Positions 1 through 9,860 of a stretch of 64,000 nt of DNA are shown in pieces. A program made the position numbers and the translations under genes. Each line of letters begins with the position of its first letter. Position 1 is the stretch's first letter. The notes beneath the pieces were generated by a model. That model worked only from the letters and a program-made list of their open reading frames with translations, did not search any database and was not told where the DNA came from. Source of the DNA: Orthonyx spaldingii (taxonomy: Eukaryota; Chordata; Aves; Passeriformes; Orthonychidae); contig VZTJ01004697.1 in assembly GCA_013397795.1 (NCBI GenBank), forward strand, positions 414,649 through 478,648, read 5' to 3'.

Positions 1-24
1 GCTGCCCGGGCGGGCCGGCGGCGC

Positions 25-45
25 GGCGCTGGCCGTGGTGCTGAA
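25..45 (-). promoter_or_regulatory. RE1/NRSE site for REST (NRSF)
   Basis: On the minus strand the 21 bases read as a left half TTCAGCACC, then AC, then a right half GGCCAGCGCC. The left half is a perfect match to the REST consensus. The right half differs from GGACAGCGCC at one base, and the half-site spacing is the canonical one. REST recruits CoREST, Sin3 and HDAC complexes to silence neuronal genes in non-neuronal cells, and NRSE elements have been reported for human TH. Its place within intron 2 of TH in a GC-rich patch makes function plausible. Binding itself is inference. Confidence 0.75.
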
Positions 46-1252
46 CACCCTGGCTGCCACGGTCTGCCCGCACCGGCGCTGGGCTGGGTTCGCTACCAGC
101 GCTGATGTCATTTGGGCTCGCTGTCTGAACTGACCTCCTCCATGGAACAAGGAGACAAAATGATGTCTGCAGTCTCCAAAAGGGCCCTGATAGATTTGTG
201 GGTATTTTCTTTAGCTCAGTGAAAACTGGCAGTACAAGCCCAAGGCCCTAGGCAATGACCCAACCGTCCCAAAGTTCCCGCAAGACCTTTGATAGAGGAA
301 GGGACATGATTTTTTTTGTTAATCAGAGGCAAAAAGATGAGAAGGAACAGATGCAATGCCACAGGTAAATTAAATTTAGGGTGGTGTTTTTTAATGTACC
401 TACCAACTTCACTATTACATTGTCCCCTCAACAATCGATACCTTTGCATTAATCTGACAGCCGTGATTGCATTACCTATGCTTCAGCTGCATGTAACACA
501 TACAGAAGAGTGAAACCAGCTTCCCTGCAGCCTGGTTCATGATGAGGCAAATGTCATTATGCCCGTCTGCTTTCATATCTTGTACCTGCATTGCCAGAGG
601 GATCAGGGAAATGAATCTTCCTCTGTTGGGACTTGACATGCTTGTCTTTTTATTATATTTAAAGCGCTCTCTGTGACAAGCTCAAAGAGCTTTTTTGCTC
701 CAGGAAGAAACAAACAATATTTGAACATAAGCTGCCGCAGGTTGCCTTGCTTGATGTTTTGAAAATTGTTTAAATTACAGAGTTTAAATGCAGTGTAACA
801 TAAAATCTACCAAGTACAAGAGCTTACACATCTGTTTCATACCCACTGAGCAGCCTGTTGAATGTTACACTGATGGATTTGTCATGCTTTATCTGGCATC
901 TGTGCACTTCTGGGAAGGAGACCCCAATCTTGGCAACACATGGGTTTTGTCTGAAAAGTTTGCCATAGAGGTTCTTTTCATTTTTGAGACAGGAACCATA
1001 CATTGCCCAGAAAACAGCTTTTCTTGCAACAGTCCTCTTAGAGGAGACACAAGATGGTTTGTAATTGTCAAAGATCTAAATGTTTTTCATAAGATTATGA
1101 GAGGTAATACTAAATGGGCAATGAATAACTGGAATGCCCTACATTTTCAAGGAAATACTTATCCTCCAAGCACACTTTTGGTATGTTTACAGCTTTTCAG
1201 TAGTGGGTTTACTGTGTAGTGTATACAGCCCCAAACAATCTGCTGTGACTGG

Positions 1253-1303
1253 ACCTGCTCTGAGCAGGACGTTGGACTAAAGACCTCCAGAGGCCCCTTA
1301 CAA
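1253..1303 (+). repeat. Degenerate CR1 LINE 3' tail
   Basis: The stretch reads like the last part of the CR1 3' end: GCTCTGAGCAGGACGTTGGA, then a variant of the usual 'gacctccagaggtccctt' block. The terminal short repeats are lost. The fragment is old and truncated at both ends and lies in TH intron 2. Confidence 0.6.
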
Positions 1304-2183
1304 GCCACGTGACTGATTAATTGGAACAAATTATCCTCTCCTCTCACTGCTGAAGTCAGTGAAGTTAAACTACCATAGATAAAACACATCTCAAACCCTC
1401 AGTTTTAAAAACATTTTTGAACGATTCTGGATGAAAACACACTACATGAATACAAACTGTCATGCTTGGATTACTGTTTAAATAGGCAGCACTTATCTCA
1501 GTCTTTCCATTCATGGCACCAAGATCCTATATAATGCAATATTACGTTGCTGGCTAGGAGGATAAAAGCTCAGTTACCAGTTTTCCTTGGTATTAAAGGC
1601 CTATACAGGACACATCTCTGGGGGGAGCCAACAGAACCTTTAACATATGAATCAGCATAATCCTTGAAGTAGAGAGGTAATTTTGAAATCAATATACCAG
1701 TTTTACACCCAGGGCAAAGTTGTTTCTGTAACTATTTGACCAAGGACAAGTGTGGTAATGACTCACAGGTGAGGTGAGTTTGGTCTGTAGACAGGCAGGG
1801 CACACAGCTTGCTTTAAATGTAGGATCCGAGCCCTGCACCTCAAGTTGAAGTGCTGAGCAGTGGGGAGGGCTGTCAGAATACACTACAAGCCATAAGGGT
1901 GTGGACTGGAGTGCGAAACTGAAAATAATTAAGCAAAATTAAGCCCAGAGCTTAACAGCACTGCAAGACAGAGGCATGCCTGCTTCTTAGTGATGACAAA
2001 TGAGGGCACAGTGGGGCATGAGCAAAGCACGACTTTGGGTATGTCAGACAATTAAATGATAGTTTGCAGTAAGCAGACCTAGTCTGAGTCTTCTTTATCA
2101 CACTCAAGTGATGCTTCTCACAGCACAGTCATGAAAGCTGAAGTGTGTTCCTTGAGTACCACACAACACGTTAAGATACTCAC

Positions 2184-2387
2184 CTCAAATACCTTAAGGA
2201 CACGGGACAGCGGTGAAGTCTTGGCTCCCTTGAGCATGAAGAAGAGGTTCAGCATGGCTCTCCCATCCTTCTCCTCGAATACAATGGTCTCTGTAGACTC
2301 TGCAGCATCCGTGGCTGCAGCCGCAGCCTCTCTTTCCTTCCTGGCATCTTCAATGAGGCTTTGACGTCTTCCAATGAACCGTGGAGA
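2184..2387 (-). CDS. TH: TH coding exon 2 (residues 31-98)
   Basis: Sixty-eight codons lie between an acceptor CAG at 2390-2388, preceded by a pyrimidine-rich tract, and a donor GTGAGT at 2183-2178. The peptide starts SPRFIGRRQSLIEDARKERE and ends in SRVLKVFE, matching the exon 2 segment of vertebrate TH. Ser31 (SPRF, the ERK/CDK5 site) and Ser40 (RRQS, the PKA site that relieves dopamine feedback inhibition) keep their mammalian numbering. An Ala-rich linker (EAAAAATDAAE) follows, then FEEKDGRAMLNLFF, the start of the regulatory ACT-like domain. The exon is phase 0 at both ends. It is about six codons shorter than the human counterpart, the difference falling in the Ala/Pro-rich linker. There is no stop or frameshift. 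Confidence 0.97.
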
Positions 2388-5300
2388 CTGAAGGCAGAAC
2401 AGAAATAAATAACACTACTCACAGAGATGTAGGAGATCAGAGGCATTCCCAGTAGCTGGATGAGATGTGACTGAGGAAGTAGAGGAAGCAGGGAAAGGTT
2501 GGACTGACTTGGCTGGCTTTGTAGAGGAAGATCTGCTCATGAAGACTGAGGTTTTAGAATTGAGCTTTTAGAAATGTGGGACTTTAGGAAAAAAACTTGG
2601 TAAAATATCTTTTTAGCATGATTGGAGATGGGTTTCTCCCCTCACCTTCCCTAGCAACAATTTTCAATATCCTCCAAAAATCAAAAATCAGAAACAATCT
2701 TATGTGGTTTTCAGGTGTCTGATGAGCTCAAGTGGAGAGGCATTAGATAAACCTGAAGTAATCTGAGAAAAGATACTTTGTAAGGAACAGTTGAAGCCCA
2801 CAGCTGTGGCCTGGCCAGGAAACATGAACTGTTTGCAGGTGTATTAGCGGGGCAGCTTAGCAAAACTGCTCCCAGGATCCAATATGACATTTACTTTTGA
2901 CATTAAGTGGATGCTTATCCATTGAAGTGTAATTGGAACCACAATCATATACCTCAGAAAATAAATTCCTCCCACTCATCCATAGATTTGTTTTGTTTCA
3001 AAAAACTCCTGCAGATTTCCGTTACTTGGAATTGAACCTAATATGCAACTCTGTGCCTGGGGTCATGTTAGGACACCTGTTTATATTTTTAGTGAACTAC
3101 AAACTATTTCAATCACTGCTGTTTCTTTTGTTATACAAATAGCTCATATACCAACTTACTTGTCCTTGGTCTTATTACAACCAGTTTTCCATTTAGAGGC
3201 AGCTCAGCCGGTTCCAATTTTCTGTATTTAATACCCAAACCAGAAGAAGAAGACAAACCCCCAGAACTTGCTGAAGGAAACCTGGAGTAGCACTGAAGGA
3301 GGTCACAGAGAGGGACTGGTTCCCTCTGATTAGTTTGAAAATATTTAGAAAAGAGAGACACGGTAACTCAGCAATGCTTTCCCTACCTTGTGAAAATTAA
3401 GAGTGTTTTCCTTTCAAAATGACAGCCTGATCTAAGTTTATATTCTCTCTGATTTTCAAAGCCCACTACCAGTAACTTATGTTTCCTGGGAAAATCCTCT
3501 CGGATGCTTTAGCAGTGTAAAACTGACATTTTAAACACAGCCTCAAAAACGCAGCACACCGAGGCACCAGCCCACGCACCTCTATCTGGTCCTTTTTCAG
3601 TAAAGATACCCCTCTGAAATTACATTTGCTGATCCACCCTTTATTCTTCAGGGCACAGAAAAACACCTTCTAACAAAAAAGCATTTATTGCTGCTTGTCT
3701 AAATGGGTCGTGTTGGTGCCCAAAGAGAGCAGACATCTAACATGTGACCTCAGCCATAACTTTAAAAATCTTGTGAGCATGTGCACGGTTTTAAGTGTGT
3801 GTTTTCTATCACTACAAATTGTTTAAAGCTAAGATGGTGTTTACTTTAAAGTGCCTGCAATAAGCAGGGCAAACAGCCCTGTGGCAGCCACAGAAAATGA
3901 GCTCCACAGCCATCCCAAGAGCCAGGCAGTGCTTTACCTAAGGGTGCTTTGTCACACCATGCCCTGACACACAGAGCCGCAGCAGGATTTTACTTCTGGG
4001 TTGGAAAAAAGGGGAGAGGAGGGAAGTTAGACGCCTATGTTTAGGCTGTAAATCAAGTTAAAATCCAGCTGGGTAGAGTTTAAGAGGCCAGACTCAGGTG
4101 ACTGGAAAGCTGCACCAGGAGAGGCTGCCTCAAGCAGTCAGACATGTGCTGAGACTGGGTGGCCCCTGGCAGGCAGGAGTGGGCGTTTTGGTCTCTGTTG
4201 AGGGGTTCTGGAAGTTCCTTAGCTCCATGATGGCACAATTTAGGTGGGTAAATTGAAAAAAAAAATCAAACAAAGCAGAAAAAGGATGAATTTTGCTTGG
4301 GACAAGAGAGCTGGGGAGGGTCTGCCCGCCTGCTGCCTCCTCTGCCAGGTGGAGCCTGCCTGGCTGCACGTTCCCCATCTCACTGCCCTCAGCTCTGTCC
4401 CTCACATTTATGCTCATTGGGGTATTATCTCCTTTTGATGGAAATTAGGAATGTGGCATATATAATAGCCAAACTGATCTCATGATAAATGCCTTCCTTT
4501 CTTCCATAGAAGGTATTATTATATGGTATTTCTGAATTACCTTGCAGACTTGCTCCCTGAGTGCATATCTGGCTACAGTGAGAACTGTAATTTGATTTTG
4601 CAAAGCATTTATTTGCCTAACTGGGGCCTGACTCATTCACCTCTTCTGAAGGTTAGTTTGCACCTCTTATGAAAGGTTTGTTCATTTTTCCTTCTTCGAA
4701 TTTGCTGCAACTTAGAGTGCCCAGCCTGCATATCATCATTTAAAATACTGTGTTCTGAGCTCTTTTGTTGCTTTTTTTCCCCCTGGCTCATTATTTGCAG
4801 CAATCAGGAAGGATTGTAAAGACTGGGGACAGTAACATCCCACCCCTGCTTCCCTGGGTGTTCTTTCCTGCTGGTTTGGCTCCAATGGCTGTCTCCTGCC
4901 TGGCTCTGTAGCCAAACCCTGCCCCAGCTACAGTCTCAGGGTCTCTTGCAAAAACTACTAGCAGCAGAAAATTTGATACATAACCAAAGATTTTTCCATG
5001 GAGTTGGATGTTTGGCTTGCCCAGCTGACATGTAAAATACCTGCTGGTGTAGATGGGTTCTGGGATTGCAAAGGTCTGGTTTTACCCCCCAGTTTGCAGT
5101 TTTTCCTGGCAAGGGAACACCTCAGACCTGCTGGAGGTGACATGATGGTGGGCGAGGGCTGTGTGGCAGATCATCCACAGTCACAGTGACAACATGAGAG
5201 CCAGGGACGTGCAATGTCACATACAAATGCAGAGTCATCCCTCTTGCCTGGTAGAAGCCAGCAAAGTAAGTGACAGGGTTGTGGAGATCTCCTGTGCTAG

Positions 5301-6844
5301 GTGAGAGCAAAAAGAAAATCTTTTCATGCATCCAACTCTCAGAGCGATCCTCACAGGACAAAGTTTTAATTTTAGTTGTTTTCTTTTCCTGAAAATTTTC
5401 ATTCGAAGAAGGAAGAAAAATGCAGTCTAAGGCTTTATGTATCCTCCAGGCTGGATGAGCCACTCATCCCAAGCAGGTTGCCTCACTCTTAGCCCACCTG
5501 CCGAACCTGAACTCCTCTGGCCCCTGTGTTCAGTGACCCATTTTTTCACAAAACACAGAGCAGCACCTCAGAGGGTGTAATAACCAAACATTCTCCACTT
5601 CTCCAGACAGTGAGCATCTCAAATAGTGATTTTACAAGTTGCCTGGAAAATATCAGGTTTTCAAGGACCACTCAAGTGTTCATTATTTTGCTGGAATGAA
5701 AAGGACTGCATGAAAGGGAAGCCTTCCCTGATTTCCATTTATTAGAGAAAGCAAGCTCACCTCCTTGTTTCCTAAATGTTTCCCTTCCTTTCCAGCAAAC
5801 CCCACTCTCCAAAACACTTTTCTGCCAATGTAGTAGTTGATTTTAGTGAGCTAGAGCATTGCACAGGGTTAAGAGGAGAGTGGGCAAAAAAGGCAGCAGG
5901 TATAAGGGAGGGAAATGGGGAGCTCTACAACTGAGCTATTGGAGTCACACTGCAGACATCTGCCAAACACATCTGCTACCTAACCCATCTCTGTTCCTAA
6001 GTTTCCTTCTGCCAAGCATCCCAAGGGGGTCCCCTCCTGCTGCACCCATTGCTACTGCACTGGCTCTGGCTCCTGCATTGTCACCTGCAGCCTGTCCACA
6101 TCTTTCCCACCACAGGACCGCCCAATATTGGGAGTCTTCAAGCTCATCCTGCCTGCCAAGGCTTTGAAGTTAGGAGGTGAAATGTCCCTGTCCCTACAGT
6201 CAGTCCAATGGGTTGGCTTTCTAAAGACACTTGAGAGCTCAGGGGGAGGTTTTCCTCTCCCTTCCCTGACACATTCAGATCTGGTGTGTGCAGAAGCTTT
6301 CCCTGGGCTAAACACAGGGCTGAGAACACATGAAGGAGGACTGGGAACAGAAATGGGGGAAGGATGTTCTGGGAAATAAACTGGATAGAGCAGCCATGAA
6401 CAAATTAGTTACACTGCCTGTGCCTTGTGTGCTGTCTGAAATAACAGCCCCACTTTTTTTGTTATGCTAGAATAGGGGAAATCTCTGCAGTTTAATGCCT
6501 TGAAACCAGGAAATCGTTAAGATCTTCAAATTGCCTTTCACAGGGGGATTCCTTGCTATTCTTGCCTTAGGTCTGTGGGTTATTCACCTTACTTTTGGTT
6601 GAGGTGGTTTCATTATTTCAAGTTTTCACCCCCTTAAATGTTTTCATTTCACATGTATCTGTATGTAGAGAGAACTGTTTGAGTCATTTCCCTTTGCCAG
6701 CCTACAGCCCGGACGTGCCTATGTTGGGGAAGTCCCACAAACGCAGTGTTGGTCCATCCATCCCTGCCTGCCTCTGTCTATAGCTACGGAAGAGGCTGTG
6801 GTTTTTGGAGGGGGAGGGAAAGAAGTGGGGTAGGGTTGTCTTAC
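2388..6844 (-). other. TH: TH intron 1
   Basis: An intron of 4,457 bases with GTAAGA donor (6844) and CAG acceptor (2388-2390). The contents are unremarkable: short A- or T-rich runs near 4256 and 4768, no recognisable transposon, and no convincing alternative first exon. The tetranucleotide repeat that forms the forensic TH01 marker in human intron 1 is absent. Open frames in the interval are short and overlap on both strands, as expected by chance. Confidence 0.9.
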
Positions 6845-6934
6845 CATGATGGCCTCGGCTTGCTTGGAGTCCAGCTCCGACACCGCCCTGCGGAAGCCTT
6901 TGGCTGCAGAGGTGGAGATGTTCGGGGTTGGCAT
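6845..6934 (-). CDS. TH: TH coding exon 1 (residues 1-30)
   Basis: Thirty codons run from the ATG at 6934-6932 to a final Met codon at 6847-6845, followed at once by the splice donor GTAAGA. The peptide starts MPTPNISTSAAKGFRRAVSE and continues LDSKQAEAIM, which is the conserved N-terminus of vertebrate tyrosine hydroxylase 1. Ser19 in the RRAVSE motif is the known CaMKII/MAPKAPK2 phosphorylation and 14-3-3 binding site and sits at the same residue number as in mammals. The start is secure: the family always begins MPTP, the base at -3 is A, and the start lies about 28 bases from the inferred cap site. The exon ends between codons (phase 0), as in human TH. Confidence 0.97.
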
Positions 6935-6983
6935 CTTTGCTCTTCCACGAGCTCTGCTGTCTGCTTTCCAGCTCCTTGCCAGC

Positions 6984-6991
6984 TTTTTATA
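6984..6991 (-). promoter_or_regulatory. TH: TH TATA box
   Basis: The minus strand reads TATAAAAA, lying 50-57 bases upstream of the ATG. With normal TATA spacing transcription would start near 6961-6964. In mammalian TH the TATA box lies at about -29, directly downstream of the CRE, and the same order is seen here. Confidence 0.93.
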
Positions 6992-7000
6992 GGGCAGGGC

Positions 7001-7008
7001 TGACGTCA
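7001..7008 (-). promoter_or_regulatory. TH: TH cAMP-response element (CRE)
   Basis: A perfect palindromic TGACGTCA lies nine bases upstream of the TATA box, at about -38 to -45 from the inferred start. That is the position of the CRE in the rat and human TH promoters, where CREB/ATF proteins give basal and cAMP- or depolarisation-induced transcription. The site itself is read directly; its role is carried over from the mammalian gene. Confidence 0.93.
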
Positions 7009-7250
7009 AAGACTCTTTCAAATCTTCTCTTCCCCTGCCACCTCCCCATCACCACCTCCCTCCTTTCTCCCCCTCGGGCTGAGAGGAGGAGGGGATGTGA
7101 AGGAGAGAAACGTGTCTGTCCCATTAAATCTAATCGCTACAAAGATTGCAGACACCCTGCCTTCACAGACCAGACAATCCCCCACCTGTTTGCCTGCATC
7201 CAAAAGATTTCTACTCCAATTTACCCCTCCTCTCCTTCCCCCCTCCACTT
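7009..7250 (-). promoter_or_regulatory. TH proximal upstream region: pyrimidine-rich tract, homeodomain cores, E-box
   Basis: Next to the CRE the plus strand is a C/T-rich tract (about 7018-7092), which on the coding strand is G/A-rich and could take Sp1, MAZ or Egr-type factors. Homeodomain cores follow: ATTA at 7123-7126 and TAATC at 7131-7135, the latter close to a Pitx/Otx core. An E-box CACCTG is at 7183-7188, about -220. Mammalian TH has an AP-1/E-box dyad near -200; I see the E-box but no good AP-1 half beside it. Only the motifs are observed; no occupancy is claimed. Confidence 0.45.
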
Positions 7251-8985
7251 CTGGATGGAGTTAATTCTCATTACATGTTTCGGTCCAACACATTTGCTTC
7301 CCCAGCTTGGGAGTTGCATGAAAGGATTTTGATCTGTGAAAGGATGAAATAAAAGGAAGGGAGAGATTTAGCCCTCTCCAGCCTTTTTTCCCCCTTGTTT
7401 GCCTTGTCATGGAGGCAGTAAAGTAATAGGAAAATAACACTGATTCCCCCAAGGCAGCTGCAGGACTGGATGCTGTTCTCACATATGCACATCCCGGTGC
7501 CCGGTTACTGACAATGCTGTGCCTGTCAGGGCTCCCCCACCACCTCAGATCTCGATTTGGCCATGTCACTCTGACAGCAGGAGGGCAGAATCTGAGTACT
7601 CAGAAATGAAACAGGCTTCAGAGGAAATAACCTGGAAAAACCCTCTCAGTCCTGCCTTCCCAAGGGTTTTGCTCCTCTTACAGTAGTTCCTAAGAGAACA
7701 AATGCCTGAGTACAGCTGGGGTTGTCACAGTGAGTGACAGGTGAGACCCATTGCAGGGTCTCTGCTTTGCTGTGAGTAAAACTGACATTTTTCTCTGAGT
7801 AGATTTGCAGCAGCTGTCCCACCCAAGCAAGTGCTGCAGGAACGCATGGCCATGCTTTATGTGAGCCACCACCATCCTGGTGACAGGCCACTGACTGGCA
7901 CAAATGCCTGTGGCAGGGAAGCTGGTAGCCTTTCACCAGCTGACTGCCCCAGAGCTCACCTGCAACCTTGCTGACCACAGCATTGACATCTGGCAGGGCT
8001 GGTGGCTCATCCTTCACACAGCAGGACAGCTGAGTTCATCCCAGACTGCTGATGACTTTTGCAGTGCCAAAAGCTCTGGAGAATCAACAACCCATTGACC
8101 TCCTTGAGGATGCAAAGCTGTTGATGTTTGCCAAACACCAGGGAGCAGGCAGTGTGTCCAACACTGCCAGCCCCACCAAGGCAGCTTGGGAAGCTCATTG
8201 GTAGGAGTTGAAGCTGAAGTAAGCAGTTGGAAGCAGCTAAAGATTTGTGCAATAGTGAGACAAAATTGATTTTAAGTCATGTGGAGCATCTTTTCTTATT
8301 GCAGGTGCTGAGGGCACTTTGCTGTTCAGTTCGGTGGAAACCAGAGGAAGCAGTTAAGCAGCCATTGCGGCTCATCTCTCCCCAGCCTCTGTGTCCTCCT
8401 GTGTGGGATCACCTCACACTCTGAGAACAGCCCTTGCTTTTGCTTTAATTTCATCCCTAATCCCCTCTGAGTCTCCTAAACTGTCTATTTGCTCTCTGCT
8501 AAAGCCTGGATGCTCAAAACGTAAGATAAAACCCCACAAGATAAACACAAGATAAATGCTGCCTGGTGTTGCAAGATTTTTGTGGAAAACATTTTGGGGG
8601 CAGGTTCCAAGACACTCTGCTGCCCAGAAACCTGCCAAGGAGCAGCATTGCAGGCTCAGTCACCTCTTATCTGCTGAGGTGGCTTTGGGGACCCTCTTAC
8701 TGGGGGATACAAATTAGCACAATGCTATGGTTGATTTATTTTTGTGCCACTGGCTGAGGTGAACCATGGTTGCTGGACAGGCTGGGATACCGGGAACACG
8801 GCTCTGAAGACTGAAAGGAAAAAGAATCCACTCCAAAGGAGGCCACAAAAATAAAGCTCATGCGTCTTTCATGGTAGGCACCAGTGAAGACACCTCAGTG
8901 GGGATTCTGTAACTCCATTAATGCCAGTAAAGCTGACATATAAAGAGGGCAAAGGACATGGCCTTGCTCACAGTCTAGGATGAAG
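7251..8985. other. Intergenic, upstream of TH
   Basis: No gene, repeat family or structured element recognised. Open frames here are short and overlap on both strands. Mixed base composition with CpG depletion typical of ordinary vertebrate intergenic DNA. Confidence 0.7.
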
Positions 8986-9860
8986 CTCCAAAGGTATTAA
9001 GAGTGAAAAGCCATAGTTAGGCTAAGTACTCCAGAACTGTTTAATTAAAATTATTCAAAGACTTTGCTAGTGTAATACAGTGTTAAAAATAAGCGTTGTC
9101 AATGAAGGGCCTTGCCAATCCCAGCTTCACTGGAATTTCATTTGGAAAGGAAAAAGGGATTTGGGTAGGAGGAGAGTTACAAGAATTGCATTTGAATTTA
9201 TTTATCAAATCAAGTTTTAATTGTGGATGAATTATTCTGACTTGCACTACCTTTAAAACAGCATGTTGAATATGGAATTAAAACATTTTTTGTTTGAGTT
9301 TTTCAGTTCAGTTTAAGAACAAAGACAAAATTCAAACTAATTGATTAATTTAATACCTTTTCCTTCATGCTGTTTTCTTACCTTAAAGTCAGAAAGAGAA
9401 ATTATTTTGCTAGACCTATTATTTTTTGAAACTGATTTAGTTTAAAGATCTCTTTAGAGAAGTATTTGCCAGTGATGATAAACATAAAATCAGCCATCAC
9501 AGCAAGTTCCAGTTATCGAAATCTGTATTAAATTTGCTAAGAGGATAGCCTTAAAATGTCAGTTCATGTAAAGAATTGAGAAAATTGGCAAAATAATAAA
9601 TATGGGAACAAAGTGAGCCACTCAGCTTTCCTGCAGGCTGTAACCTATTCAGAGATCACATATGAAAGCTCTTCTGACAAGCAGAGGCTTTGAAATGTGC
9701 CGATAACATCAGACAAGTTTTCAAGATTAGTGTATGACTAGATGGAATTTCTTTGAATATATTTTCTGTTTTCCTTTTGTCTCATTACATGTTGTTACTT
9801 CCTTTGTGAAATCCAGCACTTTATTTAAGATCATCAGTCCTTCTACTTAGTTATCTCATT
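8986..9860. promoter_or_regulatory. AT-rich, homeodomain-core-dense block (candidate distal TH enhancer)
   Basis: This stretch differs from its flanks: it is AT-rich, nearly free of CpG and of long open frames, without simple repeats, and dense in TTAAT/ATTA/TGATTA cores (for example 9041-9060, 9214-9225 and 9340-9355). It begins about 2 kb upstream of the TH start. Several conserved upstream regions within about 10 kb are known for mammalian TH. Composition and position suggest a conserved enhancer, but conservation cannot be judged from one sequence. Confidence 0.3.

Larger units (their letters stand above)
1..2183 (-). other. TH: TH intron 2 (partial)
   Basis: Non-coding sequence from the exon 2 donor to the left edge; the far end of the intron is outside the window. 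The first 110 bases are strongly GC- and CpG-rich and hold an RE1-like site. The rest is ordinary AT-leaning sequence. A short degenerate CR1 tail lies near 1253-1303. A 143-codon open frame at 788-1219 on the opposite strand has no recognisable domain and I do not call it a gene. Confidence 0.85.
1..6962 (-). other. TH: TH transcription unit, 5' part only (start site, exons 1-2, intron 1, part of intron 2)
   Basis: This is the 5' end of the tyrosine hydroxylase gene, read right to left. The enzyme is a cytosolic tetrahydrobiopterin- and iron-dependent tyrosine 3-monooxygenase that makes L-DOPA in dopaminergic, noradrenergic and adrenal chromaffin cells. Only the N-terminal regulatory region (residues 1-98) is encoded here; the catalytic and tetramerisation domains must lie left of position 1. 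The start site is inferred at about 6961-6964 from TATA spacing, giving a 5' UTR of roughly 27-30 bases. Both splice donors and the acceptor between exons 1 and 2 follow the GT-AG rule. I searched 1-2183 for the next exon, expected to begin with a TFEAKIHHLE-like sequence, and did not find it. Confidence 0.95.

Noticed and set aside
1..110. GC-rich start of the window as TH exon 3 or another coding exon
   Set aside because: No frame on the minus strand gives the conserved TFEAKIHHLE-type exon 3 sequence, and the plus frame is a featureless Ala/Leu/Arg-rich peptide ending at a stop. The RE1 site explains the conserved-looking part.
2388..6844. A TH01-like tetranucleotide repeat in intron 1
   Set aside because: Looked for because human TH carries one here; no (AATG)n or (TCAT)n run is present.
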